NCBI GenBank assembly: GCA_025964715.1
Contig: JAOPYH010000204.1
Span: 1-58,585 of the forward strand
DNA: 58,585 bases
Direction of reading: 5' to 3'
Source of the DNA: Streptosporangiaceae bacterium
GTDB taxonomy: Bacteria; Actinomycetota; Actinomycetes; Streptosporangiales; Streptosporangiaceae
In this document: positions 43,502 through 52,746 of the stretch, one piece after another
How positions within the stretch are numbered: the stretch's first letter is position 1
Layout: each line of letters starts with the position of its first letter
Program-made: the position numbers and the translations under genes
Notes under the pieces: model-generated
Databases searched by the model: none
What the model was told of the DNA's origin: nothing
Seen by the model: only the letters and a program-made list of their open reading frames with translations

Positions 43502-44372
43502 TAACGCCGAGGGCGGTTCATGGAGACCATCCGCCCGCATCATGCGGGCGGTTCAGATCTCGGCTCGGTCGAGGGCCCGGATGTGGCGCTCGATATGAAC
43601 CACCGTAAGTGAATCCATAACTTCTGCGTTTTCGTACCGCTGCTTCGGTGAACAATGTCGGCGGCGGCCAGTGACTGGAGGCCTCAGGTTGGGCGACCAA
43701 ACTGGTGGCGGGGTTCGAAGTCGGCGAGTTGTCCGCGCCGGGGTGTTGGTGACGAAACAGGTGAAGCGGTGGCCATCGACGTCGGTGAACCGCAATTGGG
43801 CGCCGGGATGAGAACATTCCGTGCCGACGATGGCCCGCATCCCTTTCGGCTAGGCGGTCAGGTCGAGTATCCCGGTCAGCTCATTGACCCACGCACGGTC
43901 ACGCGGTTGGCGATCGGAGTCGTAGGCGCACTTCCGCATGTGTTCGGGCAAGGGCAGAATGGCAGTGCGACGGCCGTCACTGCTGCAACGCTTTTGATAA
44001 GCACCTGGCCCGGCCATCTCGGCGAACGGCTGTGCAGTACGGCGTTGGCCGTCGGCTCGCCGGCGAGAGAGATCCTTTATCCCATGGCCGTCGACCAGAC
44101 GCCTGCCCGGCCGGCTTTCGGCGACCCCGAGGGAGCGAACGTGTACCCGCCTCCGTTCCTTCCGATTCCCTGGTGTGGCGCTGACAAACGATCTACACTT
44201 CAACCGGTTCTGATGTGAGGTCGCATACCTGTCCGCCTGGACAGGTGCTGCCTGAGGTTCATCGGTTCCGGATTTCTGTGCACCGCTGTCGGCGACCTAC
44301 GTCGCTTCGTCGCCAGGGCGGACAGGCCGGTCACAGAAGCGCCCCTGCCCACACGCACTCTAAGGGGAGACG
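43502..44372. other. gene-poor stretch with transposon debris between mycP and the next ESX gene
   Basis: About 870 bp with no intact gene. The middle (roughly 43690-43975) holds minus-strand IS1380-type transposase remains. The flanks (43502-43690 and 43975-44372) show no recognisable protein, tRNA or terminator. Confidence 0.6.
43690..43975 (-). pseudogene. IS1380-family transposase fragment
   Basis: Reading the minus strand, the segments 'AYDSDRQPRDRAWVNELTG', 'ILDLTA*PKGMRAIVG' and 'HPGAQLRFTDVDGHRFTCF' are the conserved core of IS1380 transposases. A TAG replaces the expected Trp codon (about 43845), and a +1 shift near 43735 separates 'CFVTNTPA' from 'GQLADFEPRH', after which similarity ends. 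Both ends of the element are missing. It records an old insertion into the ESX locus. Confidence 0.75.
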
Positions 44373-44459
44373 ATCAGCTCAGAACCGAATCGCATCCGTG
44401 ACCTGCTGAACACGCCCGCGCGGTCGACAACGCCGGCGCCGAGCCCGACTCCCACGCCG

Positions 44460-44870
44460 ATGCCGTCGGGTTCTGGAACTCCCGCTCCGTCCACCACGAG
44501 CCCACCCGCGGCGCCGTCGGGTTCTGGAACGCCTTCCCCTCCCACGCCCTCGGCATCGCCGTCCGGTTCGGGGAGCGGCCAGGTCCAGAACGCCCATGAG
44601 GCGATCAAGGACGTGGCCAAGAGGATCTCGGAGACCATGGGGCCCACGTTCACGAAGACCGCGGCACAGATCGGCTCGCTCAACCTGGCCGAGGTGTCCT
44701 TCACCGCGGTCACGGTGCAGTTGGCGATCGCCTACACCGAGGCCAGTGCCTTCTTCATTCAGGACATGAAGAGCAAGACCGACCGGCTGGCAGAGATCGA
44801 ATGCGGGCTGCACACGGTCGCCGCCAACTGGAAGCAGGCCGGTGAGGCCAGCACGCTAAAGACGGTCTGA
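44460..44870 (+). CDS. ESX-associated helical protein with Pro/Ser-rich N-terminus
   Basis: At least 136 residues. A Pro/Ser/Gly repeat-like lead (PSGSGTPAP.. PSGSGTPSP..) precedes about 95 helical residues ('NAHEAIKDVAKRISETMGPTFTKTAAQIGSLNL', 'IECGLHTVAANWKQAGEAS'), resembling EspC/WXG-like partner proteins. The frame stays open back to 44364 without ATG, GTG or TTG. The only good ribosome site (AAGGGGAG, 44362-44369) faces an ATC at 44373, which would give 165 residues starting SSEPNRIRDLL. The true start is unsettled; the conventional ATG 44460 has no ribosome site. Confidence 0.6.
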   Translation: MPSGSGTPAPSTTSPPAAPSGSGTPSPPTPSASPSGSGSGQVQNAHEAIKDVAKRISETMGPTFTKTAAQIGSLNLAEVSFTAVTVQLAIAYTEASAFFIQDMKSKTDRLAEIECGLHTVAANWKQAGEASTLKTV

Positions 44871-44915
44871 CGCCCTTCCCCAAGCTATTGCTTGCCCACG
44901 CGAGGAGACGCCTCC

Positions 44916-45776
44916 ATGTTCGAAGACGGCCTCGGCAAGGCCCAGACAGCCCTTTTCACAAGCATGGGCTGCGCGGTGATCCTCCCAGCGGCGTGGGAGC
45001 TGGTGTCGATGATGTACCTGTGCCAGTGCGATCCGGGTGCCTACCACAAGGGGTCGGAGGTCTGGGCCGACGTCGCTAAATCCCTCCATGAGAAGGAGAA
45101 GGAACTGGAGAAGGTCATCGCAGACATCCCCAAGCACGACTGGGACGGCGAGGACCGCAAGGCCTTCGAAGACAAGATGAAGGACTTCAGGGCGCAGGTC
45201 GGCATTTCGGCCACGATGGCCGACGTTACGCACTACGTTCTGCTGTTCGCCGCCTGGGTGCTCTACATCCTCATCGTCATCATGATGATCACCGCGATCA
45301 TCCTGGTGGCCCAGGTCGTGTACGTCGGCATCGTCGCGGCGAGCACGCTGGGCACCGGGTACTGGGGGGCCGTCGGCGAGATCTGCCTGATCATCGAGAT
45401 GGAGATGGTCCCGATGTTCACCACCGTGACCGAGAACGTCGACATTGTGATGAACGCGGCCGCGGCGATCCTCGGCACCACCCTGGTGGTCGACATCGGC
45501 GCCCAGATGGTGTCGGGCAATCCCGGTGCCGCTCTCGACCTGATCCAAGCGCAGGTTCCCGCCTTCGACGCCGCGTGGCGTGGCGCCCTGCAGCGGATGG
45601 AGCGGAACCTGACCGGCTACGGGATGAAGTACGACCAGTCCGGCCGCCTTGTCAAGCTCCCCTGGCCGGTGGTGGGCGGCAGCCGGCTCAAGGGCGGCAG
45701 TGATTCCTACGGCGAGTCGCCCTCGTACGGGATCACCGGCGGCCTGACCGGTAAAGAGAGCCCCGAGGTGGGGTAG
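44916..45776 (+). CDS. ESX-associated membrane protein with WXG-like N-terminal helices
   Basis: A 286-residue protein. The N-terminal helical part includes 'SLHEKEKELEKVIADIPKHDWDGEDRKAFEDKMKDF', where WDG sits in a turn between helices as WXG does in WXG100 proteins. Two to four membrane helices follow (about 108-145, 150-175, 180-200), then a cytoplasmic/exported tail rich in Gly and Ser. It may be a membrane-tethered WXG-type substrate or toxin-like partner. Ribosome site GAGGAGA. It is 45 bp after the helical protein gene. Confidence 0.7.
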   Translation: MFEDGLGKAQTALFTSMGCAVILPAAWELVSMMYLCQCDPGAYHKGSEVWADVAKSLHEKEKELEKVIADIPKHDWDGEDRKAFEDKMKDFRAQVGISATMADVTHYVLLFAAWVLYILIVIMMITAIILVAQVVYVGIVAASTLGTGYWGAVGEICLIIEMEMVPMFTTVTENVDIVMNAAAAILGTTLVVDIGAQMVSGNPGAALDLIQAQVPAFDAAWRGALQRMERNLTGYGMKYDQSGRLVKLPWPVVGGSRLKGGSDSYGESPSYGITGGLTGKESPEVG

Positions 45777-45780
45777 CTGG

Positions 45781-46335
45781 TCACCCGCCCCGCTTCAGAT
45801 CCGCCAGAACCAGCCCGGCGATCATCAGGAGCTTCAGCGACTTGAGGACGGGCCGCCCTTCGCGCAGCGTCCAGCGTCGCTGGTCCCACTGCACCTCCCC
45901 CACCTCCACCCCGGTGGCGTCGGCGACCGTGAGCAGCCATCGCCTGCTCCCCTCAATCTGCCCGAGCGCCTGACGGTCGGCGCCCAGCAGCCGATACCGG
46001 GTCGACAGGAGCGGAGAGGCATCGTCGATCCGCCCCACCCGGTTCCCCTGGCCGTCCAAGACCCACGTGCGCCGGTTATAGACGTACCGCTCCTTGTCCA
46101 CGGTGAACAGCCGCGTCCCATCCGGAGCGCAGAACTCCACAGTGCGCCGGAAGTCCCGGTGAGTCTTGGAGGTCAGCCTGTAGACCTGTCCCAGTACCCC
46201 GAGTGAGGGCTCGCGGCCCACCGCCAGGGTGCGGCCGTCCTGGCTCGTCAGGTCGTACGCGGACTCCATCATCCGGCCATCGCCATACCGCAGCACCAGC
46301 ACCGACTCGGCCAGCAGATCGGCAAGCCCGCTCAC
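45781..46335 (-). CDS. LURP-one/scramblase-like (tubby-fold) protein
   Basis: A 184-residue protein with repeated beta-strand motifs ('YRLTSKTHRDFRRTVEFCAPDGTRLFTVDKERYVYNRRTWVLDGQGNRVGRID', 'YRLLGADRQALGQIEG', 'WLLTVADATGVEVGEV') typical of the LURP-one-related/tubby C-terminal fold, which binds membranes or lipids. A hydrophobic C-terminal stretch (LLMIAGLVLA) may reach the membrane. It overlaps the EbfC-like gene by 4 bases and forms a two-gene operon on the strand opposite to most ESX genes. Confidence 0.72.
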   Translation of the reverse strand: MSGLADLLAESVLVLRYGDGRMMESAYDLTSQDGRTLAVGREPSLGVLGQVYRLTSKTHRDFRRTVEFCAPDGTRLFTVDKERYVYNRRTWVLDGQGNRVGRIDDASPLLSTRYRLLGADRQALGQIEGSRRWLLTVADATGVEVGEVQWDQRRWTLREGRPVLKSLKLLMIAGLVLADLKRGG

Positions 46336-46772
46336 ATTCGCATCCGGCGCTTGAGCTCGTTGAGCGAGTCCAAGGACTCGCTCATGGTCCCGGAGAAGGC
46401 GTCCTGCATCGTCTTGAGGCTCTCGGCGAACTTGGCCCGGTCGCGGAACATCTCCGCAGGGTCCTGATCCCCGTACGCCTCGGCGACGATCTCCTGGCTC
46501 TGCCGCCTCAGATCGTTCTGCGCCTCACGGGCCAGCTTCAGCAGCGTGGCGGCCAGCTCCGACGAGCCCACCTTCATCGCACGAGGGTCGATCTCCAATT
46601 CGGTGAGCCCTCCCTGGCCTGTGCAGCCCACCTTGATCCGGCCGTCGTCCGACGCCGCACGGCCTACCAGGCCCGACAGACGCTCCTGAACCTCGAGAGT
46701 CTTGCTGAAGTATCCCTTCGCGTTGCGCATATTGGCGTCGATGCCATGCCGAAGCGTCTCGTCGAACTCCAT
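46332..46772 (-). CDS. YbaB/EbfC-family protein (EspL-like)
   Basis: A 146-residue protein. The middle 'GRIKVGCTGQGGLTELEIDPRAMKVGSSELAATLLKLAREAQNDL' is the YbaB/EbfC fold, followed by a helical tail. In mycobacterial ESX-1 the EspL protein belongs to this family and affects stability of secreted proteins. Ribosome site GAGGA. Translational coupling with the LURP-one-like gene downstream suggests joint function. Confidence 0.8.
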   Translation of the reverse strand: MEFDETLRHGIDANMRNAKGYFSKTLEVQERLSGLVGRAASDDGRIKVGCTGQGGLTELEIDPRAMKVGSSELAATLLKLAREAQNDLRRQSQEIVAEAYGDQDPAEMFRDRAKFAESLKTMQDAFSGTMSESLDSLNELKRRMRM

Positions 46773-47247
46773 AAAACAATCCTCGTTCGAGGCAATGATA
46801 AATGACCGTAAGAAATGTACTATACGCGGCCGCTAATCGCAGCTCCTGCGGTCGAGAAGCCCTCAAGTTAAGACTGCCAGCCTCTGATCGGTCACCGCGC
46901 CACGTCGGCAGGGCTCGATGGCCGGCGGCGACGTCGTAGGCCGCGCGACCCAGAAGGCGGGTCGAGTCCAGCGTGGGTAGAGGAGAGACGTCGGCGTGAC
47001 CAGGAGCGGATTTCTGTGCAGATGAGGGCGCCACCACGGGTGACATGAACGCTCAAGAGAGCTCGGTGGATATGCCGACCGGCACAGACCAGGTGTGCGC
47101 TCTGGGTGGCCTCAGGATGTGGAATTCCCGGCGTCAGGCCAGGGAACTCGGGAAAAGACCTCCGCGCGGCAGGAAGTGCCCTCTGACGGGCTCCCGCTGA
47201 TCCCGGTAGCCGGGGTGGATCCTGTCGGTGTAGTCGTCAGTCAGCGC
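46773..47247. other. 475-bp region without a supportable gene
   Basis: Between the divergently leaving espL-like gene and the end of eccC. It should contain the espL-like promoter (AT-rich near 46790-46830). A 51-residue plus frame from 47045 has no ribosome site. No transposase or RNA gene was recognised. Confidence 0.5.
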
Positions 47248-50200
47248 TCACTGTTGCGAGCCGGTCGCCTCCGTGTAGGCGGTCTGGATGAGCCGGGTGC
47301 CGGTGCGGCGCTCAACGAAGTAGCCACGGCCTGGCGCCAGCTTGTGCGGCTTCACGTTGCCGAGGAGGGCGCCCTCGTCCTTGTTGCCGGACATCATCAG
47401 CCCAGGTGAGCCCATTTCCTTGATTCGCTGCACCACGGGGTCGAACATCGCCCGGCCGGCGCCGCCCATGGCCCGGGAGAGGATGACGTGCAGGCCGATG
47501 TCGCGGGCCTGCGGGAGCAGTTCCACGAGCGGACGCAACGGGTTGTCGGACGTCGCCACCATCTCGTAGTCGTCGATGATCAGATACAGGTCGGAACCGG
47601 TCCACCAGGAGCGCGACCGCAGTTGATCGGGCGTGAGGTCGGCCGGTGGGAGCCGGCTCATCATCGCGCCATGGATGTCCTTGATGAGCGAGTTCGCCGC
47701 CGTCGAGGACGCGGCGAAGCCGATCTGGTGCTCGGTGTTGGCGACATCGAGCAGGGACCGGCCGTAGTCGATGAAGATGAGCCGCGCCTGGTCGGGGGTG
47801 TTCCGCTCGATGATCCCATTGGTGATCATGCGGAGCAGGTTGGACTTTCCGCACTCGGTATCACCGATCACCATGAAGTGCGGGTCCGTGGCGCAGTCCA
47901 GGAACACCGGCGACAGGGACTCCTCGTCGATACCGATGGGGATCCGCGCCCCGCTCTGCGCGACCGGGGGCAGCGCGCTGATCGGGAGGATGTCGGGCAA
48001 CATGCGGACCTTGGGGGCGACGGGCCCGCGCCAGGACTCCCGCAGGGCGTGCACCAGCTTGCCGATGCCGTCGGTGATCGAGTCCGCGGACGGGTCGCCG
48101 TCGATCCTCGGCAGGGCGGTGAGGAAGTGCTGCCCCTCACGGGTGATGCCCCGCCCGGGCCGGCCTTCGGGGACGTTCTGGGCGATCTTGCGGTTGATCT
48201 CGGATTCGTAGGCGTCGCCGAGCCGGAGCTCCAGCTTGGTGCCGAACAGGTCACGGACGGCGCTGCGCATCTCCGACCATTTGTTGGAGGAGGCGACGAC
48301 GTGAATGCCGTAGCCGAGACCGCGGGCGGCCAGCTGCGTGATGGTCCCCTCGAGGCTCTCGTAGTCCTGCCGCAGCGTGAGCCAGTTGTCCACGATGACG
48401 AACACGTCGCCGTAGCCGTCGCCGGCGAACTCGCCGTTGGCGCGCATGCGGCGGTAGGTCGCCATCGAGTCGATGCCGCGCTCGGTGAACACGCGTTCGC
48501 GCTCTTCGAGGAGCGCGCTGACCTCGGCGACCGTACGGCGCACCCGGTCCGCGTCGAGCCGGGTCGCCACACCGCCGATGTGCGGCAGGCCGGACATCGC
48601 GGCGAGCGTGCCACCGCCGAAGTCGAGGCAGTAGAACTGCACCTCGGCCGGGGTGTGCAGCAGCGCAAGTGATGCGATGAGGGTGCGGAGCATCGTGGAC
48701 TTCCCGGTCTGCGGGCCACCTGCGATGCCGATGTGGCCGGCGCCGCCGGACAGGTCCAGCCAGTACGGCTCGCGCCGCTGCTCGAACGGCTTGTCCACGA
48801 TGCCGACCACGGCCTGCAGCCGGCCGCGCCCCTCCCATCCCGGCGTGGTCAGGCCCTTGTCCGGGGTCGCCGCGAGCGGGGGCATCAGGGTGTTGAGGGG
48901 CGGCGGCTGGTCCAGTGGCGGCAGCCAGATCTGATGCGGCTCAGGACCGTGCCCGGACAGCTGGCGCACGACGACGTCGAACAGCGATTCGGAGCTGTGC
49001 TGCTCCTCCGGGCCGTCCGGCTCCGACTGTTCCATCATCCGCGGCCGGATGTAGTCCGGGACGTACGGCACGACCTGCTGCACGATCTGGGCCGCATGCT
49101 GCTCGGGCTGGTGGACCTCCTCCACCGGGCCGGAGACGTACCCGGCCCGGAAGCGGGTCATCGTCTCGGTACCGAACTTCAGGTAGCCGTGGCCGGGCGC
49201 GGACGGCAGTTCGTAGGCGTCCGGCACGCCGAGCACGACGCGCGACTCCATCGCCGAGAAGGTACGGAGGCCGATCCGGTAGGACAGGTGGGTGTCCAGG
49301 CCCCGCAGCTTGCCCTCCTCGAGCCGCTGTGAGGCCAGCAGGATGTGCACGCCGAGTGACCGGCCCAGCCGTCCGATCATCACGAAGAGCTCGGCGAACT
49401 CGGGCTTGGCCGACAGCAGCTCGGAGAACTCGTCCAGCACCAGGAAAAGGGTGGGCATCGGCTGCAGTGGCGCGCCTTCGGCGCGAGCCTTCTCGTAGTC
49501 GCGCAGCGAGGCGTAGTTTCCCGTCGCACGCAGGAACTCCTGACGGCGAACCATCTCACCATGGAGGGCGTCGTACATACGGTCGACCAGTGGGAGCTCG
49601 TCCTCGAGGTTGGTGATGATCGCGGAGACGTGCCGGAGTCCCTCCATGCCGAGGAACGTCGCACCGCCCTTGAAGTCGACGAGTACGAAGTTGAGGACCT
49701 CGGGGGAGTGCGTCATCGCCAGCCCGAGCACGAGCGTCCGCAGCAGCTCGGACTTCCCGGAGCCGGTCGCGCCGATGCACAGGCCGTGCGGGCCCATGCC
49801 ACCCTGCGCCGACTCCTTGATGTCCAGGTCGATCGGCCGGCCCGAGGCGTCCATGCCGATCGGCACGCGGAGCCGGTTGCGCTGTGGCCTGGACCGCCAC
49901 ACCTGGGCCGGATCGACGTTGAACACGTCCTCGACACCGAGCAGCGTTGTCAGTGTCATGGTGCCGGACAGCACGTCCTCTTCCGGGCTGCTCGCGGTGC
50001 TGGACCGCAGCGGCGCGAGCTGGCGGGCCAGGGACTCGGCCGTGGCCATGGAGACGTGGTCGGGCTTGCCGATCGGGGTCGCGACGTCCTTGCCCGTACG
50101 GTCCCGCTTGAGAATCTGGATGTGGTCGGCGGTGACCTGCAGCCGCAGGGTCGTGGTGTCGCTCGTGGGCGCCACCGACCCACCCAGGTCGATGACGCAC

Positions 50201-51213
50201 ACCCCCTCGATGCCGTCCGCGGCGAGCTGGGAGTCGTACGAGGCGGCGCCCCCGTCGACGATGACCACGTGGTAGGGCAGGTCGTCAGAGGACAGGCCGG
50301 GGCTGAACCGGGGCCGGTCCTTGACCTCCTCGCCGAGCAGCGTCTCGAGCTCGGACATGGACTGCGTGATGAGCCGGATCTGGCCCGCGGCGTCGTGCTG
50401 GGTGGGGTGCAACGCGTGCGGCAGCCACTTCACCCACTGCCACCACGCCATCCGCTCCCGGGAGGCGCAGACGGTGATGCGCACGTCGTCCGGCGAGTGG
50501 AAGGTCGCCATCTGCATGATCATCGCGCGGACCATCCCGTACACGGCCTCGGGTTCGCCGGCCGGGAACACGCGGGCGAACGACTTCAGCGCCATCGCGA
50601 CGGGCAGCCCGGGCACGGTGGAGTGCGTGCGCATGAAGCGGCGCAGCGCACCGGCGCTCATCGGCTCGAGGTCCTCCACCGGCTTGGTCTCCGGTGAGAC
50701 GAGCTGTACGGCCAGTCGCTGTGAACCGGTGCCGATCCGTACGTTGGTGAAGTCGGGGTCGGTGGCACGGCGCTCCCAGATGCGCGCGCTCATGACGATG
50801 GACCACAGGGTCGCGGGGTTGGGGTTGTTCCACTCCAGCGACTCCCGCTGAGCCCGCGCCGCCTTGCGCACCTTTTTGCGGACCTGGCCGAGATAGCGAA
50901 GGTAGTCGCGGCGGGCGCCGTTCAGCTTGGTCTTGCGCTCACCGCCGCGCTGGCCGAGCTGGCTGAACATCATCCCGACCATCGACAGGCCGAGCATGCC
51001 GCCGGCGACCTTCTGCATCGTGGCCGCGCCGGGGTTCAGGAACATGAAGGCCATACCACCGCCACCGGCGGCCATGGGAAGAAGTGTCAAAACATTTCGG
51101 AAGCCTTCTGAAACGACCTCGGGCAGTTCCGGAGGGGACTCCAGGAGTATCTCGCCCCGGGGCAACTCCGGCGGCTTCCTGCGCTCCTTACGCCGTACGA
51201 GCACGGTGCTCAC
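47248..51213 (-). CDS. eccC: EccC, type VII secretion motor ATPase (EccCa-EccCb fusion)
   Basis: A 1321-residue protein with two membrane helices (about 40-60 and 68-86) and three FtsK/SpoIIIE-type ATPase domains: Walker A GATGSGKS (481-488), GGPQTGKS (832-839) and GDTECGKS (1117-1124). Domain 1 has the full Walker B/Glu ('LFLVLDEFSELL'); domains 2 and 3 read 'FVIVDNW' and 'LIIDDYE', as is usual for the substrate-binding domains. It pulls WXG100 substrates through the ESX channel. GTG 51213 with AAGGGGG upstream. Divergent from eccD. Confidence 0.96.
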   Translation of the reverse strand: MSTVLVRRKERRKPPELPRGEILLESPPELPEVVSEGFRNVLTLLPMAAGGGGMAFMFLNPGAATMQKVAGGMLGLSMVGMMFSQLGQRGGERKTKLNGARRDYLRYLGQVRKKVRKAARAQRESLEWNNPNPATLWSIVMSARIWERRATDPDFTNVRIGTGSQRLAVQLVSPETKPVEDLEPMSAGALRRFMRTHSTVPGLPVAMALKSFARVFPAGEPEAVYGMVRAMIMQMATFHSPDDVRITVCASRERMAWWQWVKWLPHALHPTQHDAAGQIRLITQSMSELETLLGEEVKDRPRFSPGLSSDDLPYHVVIVDGGAASYDSQLAADGIEGVCVIDLGGSVAPTSDTTTLRLQVTADHIQILKRDRTGKDVATPIGKPDHVSMATAESLARQLAPLRSSTASSPEEDVLSGTMTLTTLLGVEDVFNVDPAQVWRSRPQRNRLRVPIGMDASGRPIDLDIKESAQGGMGPHGLCIGATGSGKSELLRTLVLGLAMTHSPEVLNFVLVDFKGGATFLGMEGLRHVSAIITNLEDELPLVDRMYDALHGEMVRRQEFLRATGNYASLRDYEKARAEGAPLQPMPTLFLVLDEFSELLSAKPEFAELFVMIGRLGRSLGVHILLASQRLEEGKLRGLDTHLSYRIGLRTFSAMESRVVLGVPDAYELPSAPGHGYLKFGTETMTRFRAGYVSGPVEEVHQPEQHAAQIVQQVVPYVPDYIRPRMMEQSEPDGPEEQHSSESLFDVVVRQLSGHGPEPHQIWLPPLDQPPPLNTLMPPLAATPDKGLTTPGWEGRGRLQAVVGIVDKPFEQRREPYWLDLSGGAGHIGIAGGPQTGKSTMLRTLIASLALLHTPAEVQFYCLDFGGGTLAAMSGLPHIGGVATRLDADRVRRTVAEVSALLEERERVFTERGIDSMATYRRMRANGEFAGDGYGDVFVIVDNWLTLRQDYESLEGTITQLAARGLGYGIHVVASSNKWSEMRSAVRDLFGTKLELRLGDAYESEINRKIAQNVPEGRPGRGITREGQHFLTALPRIDGDPSADSITDGIGKLVHALRESWRGPVAPKVRMLPDILPISALPPVAQSGARIPIGIDEESLSPVFLDCATDPHFMVIGDTECGKSNLLRMITNGIIERNTPDQARLIFIDYGRSLLDVANTEHQIGFAASSTAANSLIKDIHGAMMSRLPPADLTPDQLRSRSWWTGSDLYLIIDDYEMVATSDNPLRPLVELLPQARDIGLHVILSRAMGGAGRAMFDPVVQRIKEMGSPGLMMSGNKDEGALLGNVKPHKLAPGRGYFVERRTGTRLIQTAYTEATGSQQ

Positions 51214-51333
51214 CGCCGCAGTCCCCCTTGGGTTCGTACCAGTCGTGTAGATAGATGGTCATCCTAGGGATGCCACGTCTATGTTGTAACGGTTTAGACG
51301 TACGGGGGGAACCCAGGGTGTTTTCAGAAGCAC

Positions 51334-52743
51334 ATGAGGAGTGACGTGAGCCCGACCACTGGGGCAGAGCTCTGCCGGGTGACGATTGTGGGGCCGAAAC
51401 GGCGGGTGGACATCTCACTCCCCGCCCATGTGCCATTTGCCCAGCTCTGGCCTGCAATCCTGCACTATTCCGGCGACAACCTCGCCGACGCGGGACTCGC
51501 CCACGGCGGATGGGTGCTGCAACGTCTCGACGAGCCGCCTTTCGAGGGTGGCACCACGCCCGCGCAGGCCACAGTGCGAGACGGCGAGGTGCTCTACCTG
51601 CGGCCCACGCTGTCCCAGCTGCCGGAACTGTCCTTCGACGATGTCGCCGACGTGGTCGCGACGGGCGTCAATGACAGACCCGACCGGTGGCGGGTGGAAG
51701 GGACGCGGAACTTCGGGCTCTGCACCGCCGCGGCGGCATCGCTCATCGCGGCGGCGGTCCTGGTCTTCTCCGGGCCCTCGTGGATCCTCCCCTCCATCGC
51801 CGCCGGGGTCATCAGCCTGCTCGCCCTGGTGGCCGCCGTGGGGGTCTCGCGGCTCGCGGGCGACGCGCGCGCCGGAGCGGTCCTCGGATTCTGTGCGCTT
51901 CCGCACGCGTTCCTGGCGGGGCTGTTCGCACCCGCACGCAGCACCGCGCTCTCCGACCTCGGCGCAGTGCACGCCCTCGCCGGGTTCGCCGTTCTCGTGC
52001 TCGTGGCGACGGTGGCCGCGTTCGGGGTCACCGACGGGCTGCCGGTGTTCCTCGGCGCGGGCTTCGCCGCGTTGATGGGCACCGCCGGGTCGGCGATAGC
52101 GGTGATCTTCCCTGGCGTCTCGGCGGCCGGGGTCGCCGCGATCACTGTGGCGGTGACCAGTGCTCTGACCCCGCTCACCCCGGCCATCGCCTTCCGGCTG
52201 GCGCGCGTCACCCTCCCGCCCGTACCGCAGAGTGCCGAGGACCTGCGACGGGACACGCTCATGGTGGACGGCCAGGCGGTGCTGCGCCAGACGGTGCAGG
52301 CGGACCGCTACGTCACCGCGATGGTGCTGGGGCTCGGCCTGGTCGGGTTCTTCGCGGCGATCGCCCTCGCCTTCGCCAGCGGCTGGGTCGGACCGGCGAT
52401 GTGCGCCGCGGTGGCGGTGTCGCTCCTGCTCCGCTCGCGGATCTTCCGGGGCCGGGCTCAGCGGCTGGCGCTGATGGTGCCCGGCATGGCCGGCCTCGGC
52501 GTACTGGCGCTGGCGAGCTCCCTGGACGCCGGGCAGGCCGTCATCTTGGTAGCGGTCATCCTGCCGCTGCTGGCGGTCACCGCCATCGTGGTCGCCACGA
52601 GCCTCTGGCTGCCCGGCCACAGGCCCTCGCCGTTCTGGGCGCGTGCCGCGGACATCTTCGATCTGCTGATGATGCTCACCCTGATCCCTCTCGCGCTCGG
52701 CGAGGTCGGCCTATTCTCGTACGTACGCGGGCTTGGCGGTTAA
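51334..52743 (+). CDS. eccD: EccD, type VII secretion channel membrane protein
   Basis: Up to 469 residues. A ubiquitin-like N-terminal domain ('CRVTIVGPKRRVDISLPAHVPFAQLWPAILHYSG', 'VLQRLDEPPFEGGTTPAQATVRDGEVLYLRP') precedes eleven membrane helices from about residue 130 on. EccD builds the membrane pore and docks EccC. An alternative GTG at 51346, with AGGAG in front, would remove four residues and may be the true start. eccB begins 3 bp after its stop. Confidence 0.94.
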   Translation: MRSDVSPTTGAELCRVTIVGPKRRVDISLPAHVPFAQLWPAILHYSGDNLADAGLAHGGWVLQRLDEPPFEGGTTPAQATVRDGEVLYLRPTLSQLPELSFDDVADVVATGVNDRPDRWRVEGTRNFGLCTAAAASLIAAAVLVFSGPSWILPSIAAGVISLLALVAAVGVSRLAGDARAGAVLGFCALPHAFLAGLFAPARSTALSDLGAVHALAGFAVLVLVATVAAFGVTDGLPVFLGAGFAALMGTAGSAIAVIFPGVSAAGVAAITVAVTSALTPLTPAIAFRLARVTLPPVPQSAEDLRRDTLMVDGQAVLRQTVQADRYVTAMVLGLGLVGFFAAIALAFASGWVGPAMCAAVAVSLLLRSRIFRGRAQRLALMVPGMAGLGVLALASSLDAGQAVILVAVILPLLAVTAIVVATSLWLPGHRPSPFWARAADIFDLLMMLTLIPLALGEVGLFSYVRGLGG

Positions 52744-52746
52744 CAG

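Noticed and set aside
43553..43840. Intact 95-residue protein on the minus strand
   Set aside because: Its start is inside the IS1380 remnant, and only the first 35 residues or so are transposase-like; it is a pseudogene piece.
46525..47046. 173-codon minus frame upstream of and over the EspL-like gene
   Set aside because: It overlaps most of the EbfC-fold gene in another frame and lacks a ribosome site and similarity.
49561..50697. 378-codon plus-strand open frame opposite eccC
   Set aside because: Shadow of the EccC frame.
51214..51333. Well-defined divergent promoters between eccC and eccD
   Set aside because: AT-rich hexamers exist (TAGGAT, TATGTT), but their partner -35 elements match poorly, so I do not assign them.
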